Part shown: positions 52,495 to 62,200 of the stretch, in pieces | Position numbering within the stretch: the stretch's first letter is position 1 | Layout: the number at the start of each line of letters is the position of its first letter | Source: Anaerolineales bacterium | Lineage (GTDB): Bacteria > Chloroflexota > Anaerolineae > JAAEKA01 | Assembly: GCA_020634615.1 (NCBI GenBank) | Contig: JACKBI010000001.1 | Span: 124,001-188,000 of the forward strand | Direction: 5' to 3' | Length of the DNA: 64,000 bases | Made by a program: the position numbers and the translations under genes | Notes under the pieces: generated by a model | Told to the model about the DNA's origin: nothing | Databases searched by the model: none | Seen by the model: only the letters and a program-made list of their open reading frames with translations

Positions 52495-53469
52495 ATGACC
52501 CTCTTGGCCGTCTCCATCGCCGCTCCTGACACCGATTCCGCGCTGGCTGCGCTGCAGCGCGCCGCAGACGGTGCCGATCTGGCCGAGCTGCGCCTCGACC
52601 TGATGCACGAGTTTGACCTGCCCCGGCTGTTGCAGACCAGCCCGCTGCCGCTGGTAGTCACCTGCCGGCCGCCGCGCGAGGGTGGTCGCTGGCAAGGCAG
52701 CGAGGAAGACCGATTGGACGTGCTGCGCGCCGCGGCCGACCTGGGCGCGGCGTATGTCGATCTGGAATGGGATGCGCGGGCCCAGCTTGCCAGCCTGAAC
52801 AGGCAGCGCAGTCGCGTCATTGTTTCCCGTCACGATTTCACGCGGATGCCCGCTGCGCTGTCCGGTCAGGCGGAGGTGCTGTGGACCGCCGGTGCAGATA
52901 TCGTCAAACTCGTGGGTTATGCTAACTGGCTGGCGGATGTCGTTCCTGTGCTCGAACTGTTGCGCAACGCACCCGGCCCAACCGTTGCCATCGCCATGGG
53001 CGCCTGTGGTTTGGCGACCCGGCTGCTGGCGTTTTGCTATCCGGGCGCGCTGCTCAGCTTTGCCGCCCTCGACGACACCGCCAACCGTACCGCCCCCGGT
53101 CAGATCAGCATTGCGACCATGAACGATGTCTACCGCGTTCGCAGCATCACTACCAGCACCAGAATCATCGGCTGGCTGGCTGAAGACGCCAACGACGCGC
53201 CCGCAGTTGTGACTGGCAATGCCTGGCTGGCAGCACGCGGCCTCGACGCGCGCTTGATCCCTTTGCAAAACGCAGCAGAGGAAGAAACCGGTGCAACGCT
53301 GGCGCGGCTGGCGCAGTTGCTGCCGCTGGCCGGCTGTCTGATGCCGGTCGCAGCCGGGCTGCACCGCTGGACACCGTCTGCGCCGCAGTGGTCGCTCGCC
53401 CCGCCAGAGATCGCCAGCGCGCTGGCCGAGCTATTGGCGGTTCAACTGGAGCCGATCCATGGGACGTGA
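52495..53469 (+). CDS. aroD: Type I 3-dehydroquinate dehydratase with degenerate C-terminal extension
   Basis: Residues 1-215 match AroD: LAELRLDLMHEFDLPRLL, LPLVVTCRPPREGGRWQGSE, VDLEWD, VIVSRHDFTRMP with the catalytic His, ADIVKLVGYANW with the Schiff-base Lys, and MGACGLATRLLAF. It dehydrates 3-dehydroquinate in the shikimate pathway. Residues about 220-324 (TRIIGWLAEDANDAPAVVTG, NAWLAARGLDARLIPLQ) align in pattern with the start of shikimate dehydrogenase but lack the SHSLSP motif and any NADP domain. It may be a relic of an AroD-AroE fusion. TACAAT at 52479-52484 suggests a very short leader. The end overlaps the next gene by 11 bp. Confidence 0.88.
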   Translation: MTLLAVSIAAPDTDSALAALQRAADGADLAELRLDLMHEFDLPRLLQTSPLPLVVTCRPPREGGRWQGSEEDRLDVLRAAADLGAAYVDLEWDARAQLASLNRQRSRVIVSRHDFTRMPAALSGQAEVLWTAGADIVKLVGYANWLADVVPVLELLRNAPGPTVAIAMGACGLATRLLAFCYPGALLSFAALDDTANRTAPGQISIATMNDVYRVRSITTSTRIIGWLAEDANDAPAVVTGNAWLAARGLDARLIPLQNAAEEETGATLARLAQLLPLAGCLMPVAAGLHRWTPSAPQWSLAPPEIASALAELLAVQLEPIHGT

Positions 53470-54892
53470 AACCGCGCTGCCGCTGACGTTTCTGGCGCGC
53501 ATGGCGGCGCTGCTGGACGAGGAATTCGTGCCATTCATGGCGGCACTGAACCAGACGCCGGTGCCCGCGATCCGCATCAACACGCTCAAGATCAGCGTTG
53601 CAGACTTTGCCGCCTGCAGCCCGTGGCCGCTGACACCGATCCCCTGGTGTGAGCAGGGCTTCTTTCTGGACCGCAAGGCCAACGCCGGCACGCACCCGTT
53701 CCACGACGCCGGCCTCTATTACATTCAGGATCCCAGCACCATGGCGGTCGCCACGCTGCTCGCGCCGCAGCCAGGACAGCGGGTGCTGGATCTGTGCGCC
53801 TCGCCTGGCGGCAAAACGACCCACATGGCTAATTTCCTGGCGGGTCAGGGAGTCTTGGTGGCCAACGACATCGACCGCAGCCGGGCCGAAGTGTTACGCC
53901 GCACCCTGGAACGCTGGGGCACCCGCAACGCGGTGGTGTTGAACGAGTCGCCTGAGCGGCTGGCGGCCCGCTGGCCGGGCGCCTTCGACAGGGTGCTGGT
54001 CGACGCACCCTGTTCAGGCGAGGGAATGTTTCGCAAAAACGACGACGCCCGCACCTACTGGAGCGAAGCGCATGTGCAAGGCTGCGCGCTGCGCCAGACG
54101 GGCATCCTCGACTCCGCAGCGCAGCTTGTCCGACCGGGTGGGCGACTGGCCTACGCGACCTGCACCTTTGCGCCGGAGGAAAACGAAGGGGTGATCTGGC
54201 GCTTTCTCCAGTCGCACCCCGACTTTGAGTTGGTGGAACCGCGCTGGCTGTCTGGCTTTGCTGCTGGCCGACCCGACTGGGTTGCGTGGCCGGCGGCAGG
54301 CGAACCCAGCGACGCGCCCGCCCTTAGCCCACCTGCCGAACTGGCATCGACGGTCCGGCTGTGGCCGCACCTGGCGCAAGCCGAGGGACACTTCATCGCG
54401 ATCCTCCAGCGAACCGGGGACGAAACGCCGTTCCTCTGGCAGCCGGCCAGCGCGACAGATCTTTCTAAGGCTGACCGGCAGGCCGTCGACACGTTCTGGG
54501 AGCCGCTGATCGATTTGCCACTGCCGCAGCGGCTGACGCTGCACACGCGCGACGAGCACACCGCCGAATTGCTGGCGCTAACCGACGACGCGCCCGACAC
54601 ATCCGGGCTGCGCACAGTGCGGCCGGGCTGGCACCTGGGCACGTTGCGTAAGGGACGTTTCGAGCCGAGTCATGCGCTGGCTGTTGCACTCACCAGTGAT
54701 CAGGTGGCCAACCGGCTGGATGAACCGGCCGGCAGCGAACTTGTGGCGAGGTATCTGCGGGGAGAAACGTTGCCAGTGGATGGCCCCGCCGGCTGGCTGC
54801 TGGTGACGGTAGCGGGCTTTCCGCTGGGCTGGGGCAAGCGCGTTGGCTCGACGATCAAGAACCACTATCCGCGGGGATTGCGCTGGGGGTAG
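53459..54892 (+). CDS. RsmB/NOP-family RNA m5C methyltransferase (RsmF-like)
   Basis: The 477-residue protein has GLYYIQDPSTMAVATLLAP, the SAM-binding VLDLCASPGGKTTHMANFLA, FDRVLVDAPCSGEGMFRKND (first catalytic Cys) and LAYATCTFAPEENEGVI (second Cys in TCTF). The C-terminal third has the PUA-like RsmF domain (HTRDEHTAELLALTDD; WHLGTLRKGRFEPSHALAVA; GWLLVTVAGFPLGWGKRVGS). RsmF methylates a 16S rRNA cytosine. It overlaps aroD by 11 bp, implying coupling. It is convergent with fabH. Confidence 0.93.
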   Translation: MGRETALPLTFLARMAALLDEEFVPFMAALNQTPVPAIRINTLKISVADFAACSPWPLTPIPWCEQGFFLDRKANAGTHPFHDAGLYYIQDPSTMAVATLLAPQPGQRVLDLCASPGGKTTHMANFLAGQGVLVANDIDRSRAEVLRRTLERWGTRNAVVLNESPERLAARWPGAFDRVLVDAPCSGEGMFRKNDDARTYWSEAHVQGCALRQTGILDSAAQLVRPGGRLAYATCTFAPEENEGVIWRFLQSHPDFELVEPRWLSGFAAGRPDWVAWPAAGEPSDAPALSPPAELASTVRLWPHLAQAEGHFIAILQRTGDETPFLWQPASATDLSKADRQAVDTFWEPLIDLPLPQRLTLHTRDEHTAELLALTDDAPDTSGLRTVRPGWHLGTLRKGRFEPSHALAVALTSDQVANRLDEPAGSELVARYLRGETLPVDGPAGWLLVTVAGFPLGWGKRVGSTIKNHYPRGLRWG

Positions 54893-54916
54893 GCCAGAGA
54901 GATGGGTCTTCTGGCG

Positions 54917-56182
54917 CTAGTCCTTGTCTTTATGAGATTCCCAGGTTTCACGTCCGGCGTCGATACTGGCGCGCAGGCGGCCGCGGAAGGTTTGTGCCTC
55001 GGCCGGTCCAAGCGTGCCGGCGTAGACGCGTCGCGCGGCTCGGCGCCAGCTTGAGCGCGCGCCGGCGAGCTGCAAACCGGCTTCCTGCTGCGCCACCGTC
55101 CACCAGGGGTATGGCGGTTTCTTGACCGGCGCACACCACTTGATAGCGGTAGCGGCCCAGGTCAGTCCGGCGCCGAATCCCACGAAAACGATGTTCTGGC
55201 CGGGACGTACACGTCCGGCCTCGATAGCCTCACATAGCGCGATGGGGATCGACGCGGTGGACGTGTTGCCGTAGCGCTCGACGTTGACGAATACCTTCTC
55301 GGCCGGTATCTTCAACTGTTTGACCACCGACGACTGGATAATGCGGGAATTGGCCTGGTGCGGGATCACCAGATCGATCTCGTCCAGCGTCAACCCGGCG
55401 CGCGCGACTGCGTCGCGTGTGCCGTCGGCCATGGCTTGTGTGGCAAAGCGAAAGACTGCCTTGCCGTCCATCTTCATGGTGTGCTGACCGGTTGCCACGG
55501 TCTCGAGAGTGGCCGGGTTGGCGCTGCCGCCCGCCGGCACGATCAGCAGATCGCCGCCAGAGCCGTCCGATCCAAGCACGACGCTCAGGATGCCGCCCGG
55601 TTCGTCGCTGGCAGCCAACAACACCGCTCCCGCACCGTCGCCGAACAAGATGCAGGTACCGCGATCAGTCCAGTCGACGAACCGCGACAACGTCTCCGCG
55701 CCGACTACCATCACATAGTCGGCATCACCCGCGGCAATCATGCCGCGCGCCATTGCCAGCGCGTAGACAAACCCAGAACATGCCGCACTGAGGTCGAACG
55801 CGCCGGCATGCGGCGCACCCAGCGCGTCCTGCACGAGACTTGCCGTCGCGGGGAAAACATATTCCGGCGAGGACGTGGCGCAGATCACCATGTCCAGCGC
55901 GCTGGGCGGCAGCCCGGTGACCCGCAACGCTTCGCGCGCCGCCTGGGTGGCCAGGGTTGCCGTCGTCTCGTTGGGGTCGGACACGATGTGACGCTCGGCA
56001 ATGCCGGTGCGGCTACGGATCCACTCGTCGGTGGTGTCGACAATACGCGAAAGATCATCGTTGGTGACGATGCGATCAGGCACTGCCATACCCCAGCCAA
56101 TGATTTGGGCGTATCGCTGCGAGCCGGCGGTCCCGTTGCGCGTCCCGTGCGATTGTCCGGCAGATTTCGGGTTGTTGCTCAT
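54917..56182 (-). CDS. fabH: 3-oxoacyl-ACP synthase III with C-terminal extension
   Basis: The 421-residue protein shows the FabH catalytic Cys in FDLSAACSGFVYALAMARGM, His in LVIPHQANSRIIQSSVVKQL and Asn in VERYGNTSTASIPIALCEAI. It condenses acyl-CoA with malonyl-ACP to start fatty acid synthesis. The conserved fold ends near residue 345 (GFGAGLTWAATAIKW). About 70 further residues, rich in Arg and Trp, are unassigned (VKKPPYPWWTVAQQEAGLQL). It follows fabF by 58 bp in the same direction. Confidence 0.93.
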   Translation of the reverse strand: MSNNPKSAGQSHGTRNGTAGSQRYAQIIGWGMAVPDRIVTNDDLSRIVDTTDEWIRSRTGIAERHIVSDPNETTATLATQAAREALRVTGLPPSALDMVICATSSPEYVFPATASLVQDALGAPHAGAFDLSAACSGFVYALAMARGMIAAGDADYVMVVGAETLSRFVDWTDRGTCILFGDGAGAVLLAASDEPGGILSVVLGSDGSGGDLLIVPAGGSANPATLETVATGQHTMKMDGKAVFRFATQAMADGTRDAVARAGLTLDEIDLVIPHQANSRIIQSSVVKQLKIPAEKVFVNVERYGNTSTASIPIALCEAIEAGRVRPGQNIVFVGFGAGLTWAATAIKWCAPVKKPPYPWWTVAQQEAGLQLAGARSSWRRAARRVYAGTLGPAEAQTFRGRLRASIDAGRETWESHKDKD

Positions 56183-56240
56183 CTTACTAATCCTTACACA
56201 ATCCGTTGGAGCTTGTTGATACGTTCAACCTCCGCTTTGT

Positions 56241-57497
56241 CTATGCTCCATCCATGTAGCGACTGATGACCAGAGATGCGTTGTGGCCGCCAAATCCGAA
56301 TGAGTTGGTCAATGTAATGTTGACGGGCACCTGGCGAGCCACATTGGGCACACAGTCCAGGTCCAGCTCGGGATCAGGCGTTTCGTAGTTGATGGTCGGT
56401 GGGATCACGCCCTCCTCGATGGCCATGAGGCAGACAATGGCCTCGACCGCGCCCGCGGCGCCCAGCAGGTGGCCCATCATCGACTTGGTGGAACTGATCG
56501 GTGTGGTGTAGGAGTGCTCGCCCAACAGACGCTTGAGGGCGCGCGTTTCGCCAAGATCACCGAGAACGGTGCTGGTAGCGTGGGCGTTGACATAGTCGAT
56601 GTCGCCTGGGTCGATGCCCGCTTCCCGGACAGCCTGCTCCATCGCCTCGAACGCGCCCAGGCCATCCTCGCGCGGCGCGGTAGCATGGTAGGCATCCGCC
56701 GTCAGGCCGTAGCCCATGATCTCGCCGAGAATTCGCGCGCCGCGCGCCAGGGCGTGTTCTTCGCTCTCCAAAACCAGGATGCCGCTGCCCTCACCCATCA
56801 CGAACCCGTCGCGTGACGCGTCGAAAGGCCGGCAGGCCCGCTCAGGATCATCGTTGTAGCGCGAGAGGGCGCCCATGACATCGAAGCCGGCCAGCGAAAA
56901 ATCGACGATGCCGGCCTCCGTGCCGCCCGCGATCACTACATCGGCCACGCCGCGGCGGATAAGTGCAAATCCTTCGCCGATGGATGCCGTGCCGGTTGCA
57001 CAGGCCAGAACCGGACACAGATTGGGTCCGCGTGCACCGATGCTGATGGCCACCTGCCCGGTGGCCGAGTTTGCCAGCATGGCCGGCACGGCGAACGCAC
57101 TGATGCGCCGCTGACCGCGCGTCTGCAGGGTGTTGTACCCGTCCAGCAGAGTTCGGATGCCGCCAATGCCTGTGCCGATAACCATCCCGACGCGCCGCGG
57201 ATCTTCTTCTTCCATTTGCAGGTTCGCCTGCCGCATAGCCTGCACGGTCGCGGCCGTAGCGAAATGGGTGTACCGGTCCGATCTGCGGATCTCGCGGTGT
57301 TCCATGTAGTCCTGAGGATTGAAATCCTTTACTTCGCCAGCGAAGCGCACGTTGAAGTTGCTGGCATCGAACAATGTGATTGGGCCGATACCACTTTTCC
57401 CGGCGATCAGATTGCCCCACATCGTGTCCGGGTCATTGCCAACCGGTGTGATTGCGCCCATGCCGGTGACAACCACCCGTCTTTGTTCATAAACCAT
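56241..57497 (-). CDS. fabF: 3-oxoacyl-ACP synthase II
   Basis: The 418-residue enzyme has the Cys-His-His triad: LACATGTASIGEGFALIRRG, DYVNAHATSTVLGDLGETRA and SSTKSMMGHLLGAAGAVEAI, with FDASRDGFVMGEGSGILVLE and NSFGFGGHNASLVI near the end. It elongates acyl-ACP by condensation with malonyl-ACP. It precedes fabH, forming a two-gene fatty acid unit; no acpP or fabD is adjacent. Confidence 0.95.
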   Translation of the reverse strand: MVYEQRRVVVTGMGAITPVGNDPDTMWGNLIAGKSGIGPITLFDASNFNVRFAGEVKDFNPQDYMEHREIRRSDRYTHFATAATVQAMRQANLQMEEEDPRRVGMVIGTGIGGIRTLLDGYNTLQTRGQRRISAFAVPAMLANSATGQVAISIGARGPNLCPVLACATGTASIGEGFALIRRGVADVVIAGGTEAGIVDFSLAGFDVMGALSRYNDDPERACRPFDASRDGFVMGEGSGILVLESEEHALARGARILGEIMGYGLTADAYHATAPREDGLGAFEAMEQAVREAGIDPGDIDYVNAHATSTVLGDLGETRALKRLLGEHSYTTPISSTKSMMGHLLGAAGAVEAIVCLMAIEEGVIPPTINYETPDPELDLDCVPNVARQVPVNITLTNSFGFGGHNASLVISRYMDGA

Positions 57498-57621
57498 AAT
57501 TGCCTGCCTCCAATAGAAAATGCGCTGTAGCCCACCATGGTAGCATCATTGCCAGCAGCGCTGGTGCATTATACGACAACACAAGGTGTGCACAAAAGAT
57601 ACGGATGCACCCAAAACAGCC

Positions 57622-57680
57622 TGGTTCGCAGTAGGCGCTTTAGCGCCGTGCCGGGGTGCTAAAGCGCCTACTACGAACCA
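57622..57680. repeat. GTAGTAGGCGC-family inverted repeat
   Basis: Twenty-six-bp arms with two mismatches and a 7-nt spacer. This is the third family copy after 1678-1731 and 7583-7637. It lies in the divergent gap between fabF and the quinone reductase. Confidence 0.87.
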
Positions 57681-57778
57681 GGCAGCGCCGCCGATTGGCC
57701 GGTGCGCTTTTGGCCCGCTTCTTGCTTTCAGGTACAATGGCAGGCGCGCAGTTACCCAATTGACCGGAGCACCACGCC

Positions 57779-58753
57779 ATGAAAGCAATTCGTGTCCACC
57801 AATGCGGCGGGCCAGAAGCCCTTGTCTACGAAGAAGTCGCGCTGCCAGAACCAGGACCGGGCGAAGTCCTTGTCAAAGTCGAAGCGGCCGGCGTCAACTA
57901 CATCGACACCTATCACCGGACAGGACTCTATCCACTGCCGGCTCCCTTTAGCCTGGGCATGGAAGGCGCGGGCGTGGTTGCGCAGAACGGTTCCGGCGTC
58001 ACCCTCGTCAAGCCGGGCGACCGCGTTGCCTGGTGCATGGCACGCGGCGCGTATGCTGAGTATGCGGTAGTGCCCGCCGAAAAGCTTGTCCCGATCCCGG
58101 CCAATGTCACCACCCAGGTCGCTGCCGCGCTGATCCTTCAGGGGATGACGGCCCACTATCTGGCGATTAGCACTTTTCCTCTCAAGCCGGGCGACAGGGC
58201 GCTGGTTCACGCGGCCGCCGGCGGCGTCGGATTGCTGCTGGTACAGGTCGCCAAACGATGCGGCGCGACAGTGTACGGCACGGTAGGTACGGAAGCTAAG
58301 GCGGAGCTGGCCCGCGCCGCGGGCGCAGATGAGGTCATCCTGTATGAAGAGGTTGACTTTGAGACAGAAGTGAAGCGGCTGACCGAGGGACGCGGCGTCG
58401 ATGTGGTCTACGACTCTGTAGGCGCAACGACCTTCGATAAGAGCTTGAACTGCCTGCGGCCGCGCGGGCTGATGGCCCTGTTTGGCCAGTCCAGTGGGCC
58501 GGTCCCGCCGTTCAACCTGCAGGTACTGAACCAGAAGGGTTCGCTCTTCGTCACCCGTCCTACGCTCGGCCATTACATGCGGGATCGCCGCGAGCTGATC
58601 AGCCGGGCCGGTGACGTTTTCATCTGGGCCGCGGGTGGCGAGCTTTCGGTGCGAATCGACCGTGCGTTGCCGCTCAGCGAGGCAGCCGAGGCGCACCGGC
58701 TGTTGGAAGGCCGCCAGACAGCGGGCAAGCTGATCCTGCTGCCGGACGCCTGA
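57779..58753 (+). CDS. qorA: NADPH:quinone oxidoreductase (zeta-crystallin/QorA type)
   Basis: The 324-residue protein is a zinc-free medium-chain reductase: VKVEAAGVNYIDTYHRTGLY, PFSLGMEGAGVV, LILQGMTAHYLAISTF and the NADPH loop VHAAAGGVGLLLVQVAKRCG, ending VLNQKGSLFVTRPTL. No structural or catalytic zinc cysteines are visible. It reduces quinones with NADPH. The DinB gene follows after 16 bp. Confidence 0.92.
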   Translation: MKAIRVHQCGGPEALVYEEVALPEPGPGEVLVKVEAAGVNYIDTYHRTGLYPLPAPFSLGMEGAGVVAQNGSGVTLVKPGDRVAWCMARGAYAEYAVVPAEKLVPIPANVTTQVAAALILQGMTAHYLAISTFPLKPGDRALVHAAAGGVGLLLVQVAKRCGATVYGTVGTEAKAELARAAGADEVILYEEVDFETEVKRLTEGRGVDVVYDSVGATTFDKSLNCLRPRGLMALFGQSSGPVPPFNLQVLNQKGSLFVTRPTLGHYMRDRRELISRAGDVFIWAAGGELSVRIDRALPLSEAAEAHRLLEGRQTAGKLILLPDA

Positions 58754-58769
58754 GAAAGGTAACCATCCG

Positions 58770-59276
58770 ATGGAAAACGAAACCTATCCTGCCAGCACTG
58801 CTGAGTTGCTGGACCTGATCCAGCGCAGTTGGGACGACCTGTGGGCCACCATCGACGGCCTGACGCCGGCGCAGATGGAGATACCCGATACAGGCGGCTG
58901 GTCGATCAAGGACAATCTGGCGCATCTGACGGTCTGGGAACGCTACATGGTGCTGCACTATTTGCAGGGACGGCCAGCAGGCGAGGCCATGGGTCTTGAC
59001 GAAGCCACCGTGCAGAGCCACTACGATGAGATAAATGCGGCGATTTATGAGCGCAACCGCGATCGCTCGCTGGACGAAGTGACGCGGATGGCGCGCGCGA
59101 TCCACCAGGAAGTGGTCGATTACCTCGCCGCCGTTTCCTTCGAGACGCTGATGCGCCAGAAGGACGACGACGACCCGGAGAAGCGGCCATTGCTGGCATG
59201 GGTTGCCGGTAACACATACGAGCACTACGATGAGCACTTGGACGCGATTCGTGCGCTGGTTGGGAGGGCGTCCTGA
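58770..59276 (+). CDS. DinB/ClbS-type four-helix metal-binding protein
   Basis: The 168-residue protein has the DinB-superfamily metal His pattern: TGGWSIKDNLAHLTVWERYM (first His) and NTYEHYDEHLDAIRALVG (last two). The ATIDGLTPAQMEIPDT segment also fits ClbS/DfsB members. These are Zn- or Ni-binding helical bundles, some thiol transferases or self-resistance proteins; function here is unknown. The stop codon is 2 bp before the helicase start. Confidence 0.85.
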   Translation: MENETYPASTAELLDLIQRSWDDLWATIDGLTPAQMEIPDTGGWSIKDNLAHLTVWERYMVLHYLQGRPAGEAMGLDEATVQSHYDEINAAIYERNRDRSLDEVTRMARAIHQEVVDYLAAVSFETLMRQKDDDDPEKRPLLAWVAGNTYEHYDEHLDAIRALVGRAS

Positions 59277-59278
59277 CT

Positions 59279-62200
59279 TTGAGCAGCGTGCTGGCAGGAC
59301 TCAACGAACAGCAGATCGCCGCTGTGACCGCACCGGATGGCCCGTTGCTGGTGCTGGCGGGGCCGGGCTCCGGCAAAACGCGTGTCCTGACCCAGCGAAT
59401 CGCCTTTTTGGTGCAGGAGCGCCGCGTCGCTCCCTGGCGCATCATGGCGGTCACATTCACTAACAAGGCGGCGCGAGAGATGCGCAGCCGCACGGAAACG
59501 CTGCTGGGCGGCGAACTGCGCGGGCTGACCATCGGCACGTTTCACTCGATCAGCGCCCAGATGCTGCGCCGTGAGCACGCTGCTGCCGGTCTGCCGAGTA
59601 ATTTTGTCATCTTCGACAGCGACGACCAGCAGCGGGTGGTCAAGGCGGTGATCAAGGAGCTGAACCTCAACGACAAGCTCTATCGCCCGGCAGCCATTCA
59701 CAACCATATCAGCCGCTGCAAGAACGAACTGGTGACCCCGGATGTCTATGAGTCGCATACCTACTGGGAGGAGGTAGCGGGTCGCATCTATGCCCGCTAT
59801 CAGGTCTTGTTGCGCGAAAACAATGCCCTGGATTTCGACGACCTGCTGATGGAAACAGCCCTGCTCCTTGGCAATAACGCCGAAGTGCGCAGCCGCTATC
59901 AGGAGCGCTATCTGCACCTGCTGGTCGACGAATTCCAGGACACCAATATCGCGCAGTATGATTTGGTCAAGCTGTTGGTGGGCCCGCAAAGGAACCTGTT
60001 CTGTGTGGCCGATGAAGACCAGTGTCTGCCGGGCGAGACGGTGGTTTCGACAGCGGACGGTCCGCGAGCCATTGCTGATTTGCCGGCCGGCGCTGAGTTG
60101 CGTGTCGCAGCCGGCCGCGGCGCGACGCTCGACACGACTGCATGGGAGCAGCGCCAGCGGATTTACGACGGCGAAATGGTCAGGATCACGACCGGGCGCG
60201 GCAACTCGCTGGATGCGACGCCAAATCACATGCTGTTTGCCCGCATGAGCGATCGCACCGATCTGCACTACGTCTACCTGATGTACAAGCGCGGCGTCGG
60301 CTATCGCATCGGACTGGTTCAAAGCGCGCGCTACGACGGCATATACGGCATCCCGGCGTCGGGGTTGTCGATTCGCGGCAACCAGGAGAAGGCTGACAAG
60401 GTCTGGATTTTGAAAGTCTGCGATGCCAAGCCCGAAGCGACGTTCTGGGAACAGCACTTCGCGTTCAAATACGGTATCCCCACTACGGTCTTCCACACAG
60501 CCGGCCGCAAGATGGCGCTGGATCAAAGCTATGTTGACCGCCTTTTTGCCGGGATCGACACCGCGGAGCGCGCGGGACGGCTGATGGCCGACCTGCTGAT
60601 CTCGCCCGATCATCCACATCACCGGCCCAAGGGAATCGCCGGCGACCGCGAATTCGACCGCATCGCCGTTCAGGTGCGCATGTTCGGCGACAACCGGCGC
60701 ACCAGCACAAGTCCGTGGCACGCGCACCGGGTGTATTTGAACACCAGCGACCCCGAACTGGAAGAACACATGAAGCGCCGAGGCTACAATCCGCGGCCGG
60801 GGCGGCGCGGCACGTGGAAGCTGGGCTGGAGTAACCTGGATTATGGTGCGGCGCTGCGACTGGCTGAAGAAGTAAGCCGCGCTGGCGACGATCTGGATGT
60901 CGCTCTCTCTGCGTTCATAACCGATACGCAATCCCCCGGAGGCGTGACGCGCAAGTTTGATCTGCATCCCGCCAGCCACCTGCATCCCGGGATGATCGTG
61001 CCTGTCGAGGCGGAGGGCCAGATCGTGGACGATGAGGTGACGGCCGTGCAATGGCTGCGGCACAGCGGTCCGGTCTACGACCTGAATGTGGACAAAGTCC
61101 ACACCTATATCGCCAACGGAATCGTGGTCCACAACTCAATTTACGGCTGGCGAGGCGCTGACCCACGCAACATTACCCGGCTGCGCGACGATTTTCCGGA
61201 GATGCGCCAGATCCTGCTGGAACGTAACTATCGCTCGACGCAAATCATCCTCGACGCGGCCAATGAGGTGATCAAACACAACTGGGCGCGGACGCCGAAG
61301 AAGCTCTTCACCGAACACGAAGGCGGTCCGCTGGTCACGGTCTATCAGGCTTACGACGAAATCGAAGAGGCCAACTTCGTGGTGGAGGAGATTGTGCGGC
61401 TGCGGCTGGAAGGGCGGGCCACGCCGGGCGAATGCGTCATCCTTTACCGTACCAACGCCCAGTCGCGCGCGCTGGAAGATTCGTTTGTGCGTCGCAACCT
61501 GCCCTACCGGCTGGTCGGTGCGACCCGCTTCTACCAGCGCATGGAGATCAAGGATGCGATCGCCTATCTGCGCGTCGTGCACAATCCCGACGACAGCCTG
61601 AGCCTGAGCCGCATTATCAACGTGCCGCCGCGCCGCATCGGCAAGGCCAGCGAAGCCGCGCTGGCGCAGTGGGCGCAGCAGCTTGGCCTGTCACAGACCG
61701 AGGCGCTGCGCGTGATGGCCGGCGAGCGCGGCGAGCTGGCGCTGAAAGCCGGCGGTTCGCCGCTGCTGGACCAGTCACCTGTGGGTCGTTCAGCACATAC
61801 TGCCTTGCTCGCCTTCTGGCGCATGGTCGCCGGCTGGATTGCCGCCAAGGATAGTCTGACCGTGGGCCAGCTTCTGGACCGCATCCTCGAAGAGTCCGGC
61901 TATGCGGCCTATGTCCGCGATGGCACCGAGGAGGGTGAGGGGCGTTGGGAAAACCTGCAGGAGCTGCGCACGGTGGCTGCCAGCTATGCCGATCTGCCGA
62001 ACGACGCTCCCACTTACGCGGAGATGGAAGGGTTCGGTGATGGTCCAGGGCTGAACGCATTAGGCACCTTTCTGGAGGAAGTAGCGTTGGTGAGCGATCT
62101 CGATGAGCTGCCCGAAACGGCGCAGCAGGAGGCGCCAACCCTGATGACGCTGCACACCGCCAAGGGGCTGGAGTTTCCCGTGGTTTTCATCGTAGGCATG

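Noticed and set aside
59225..61132. 635-codon open frame antisense to the helicase/intein
   Set aside because: It mirrors codon bias of a high-GC gene on the other strand; the plus-strand frame has all helicase and intein motifs.
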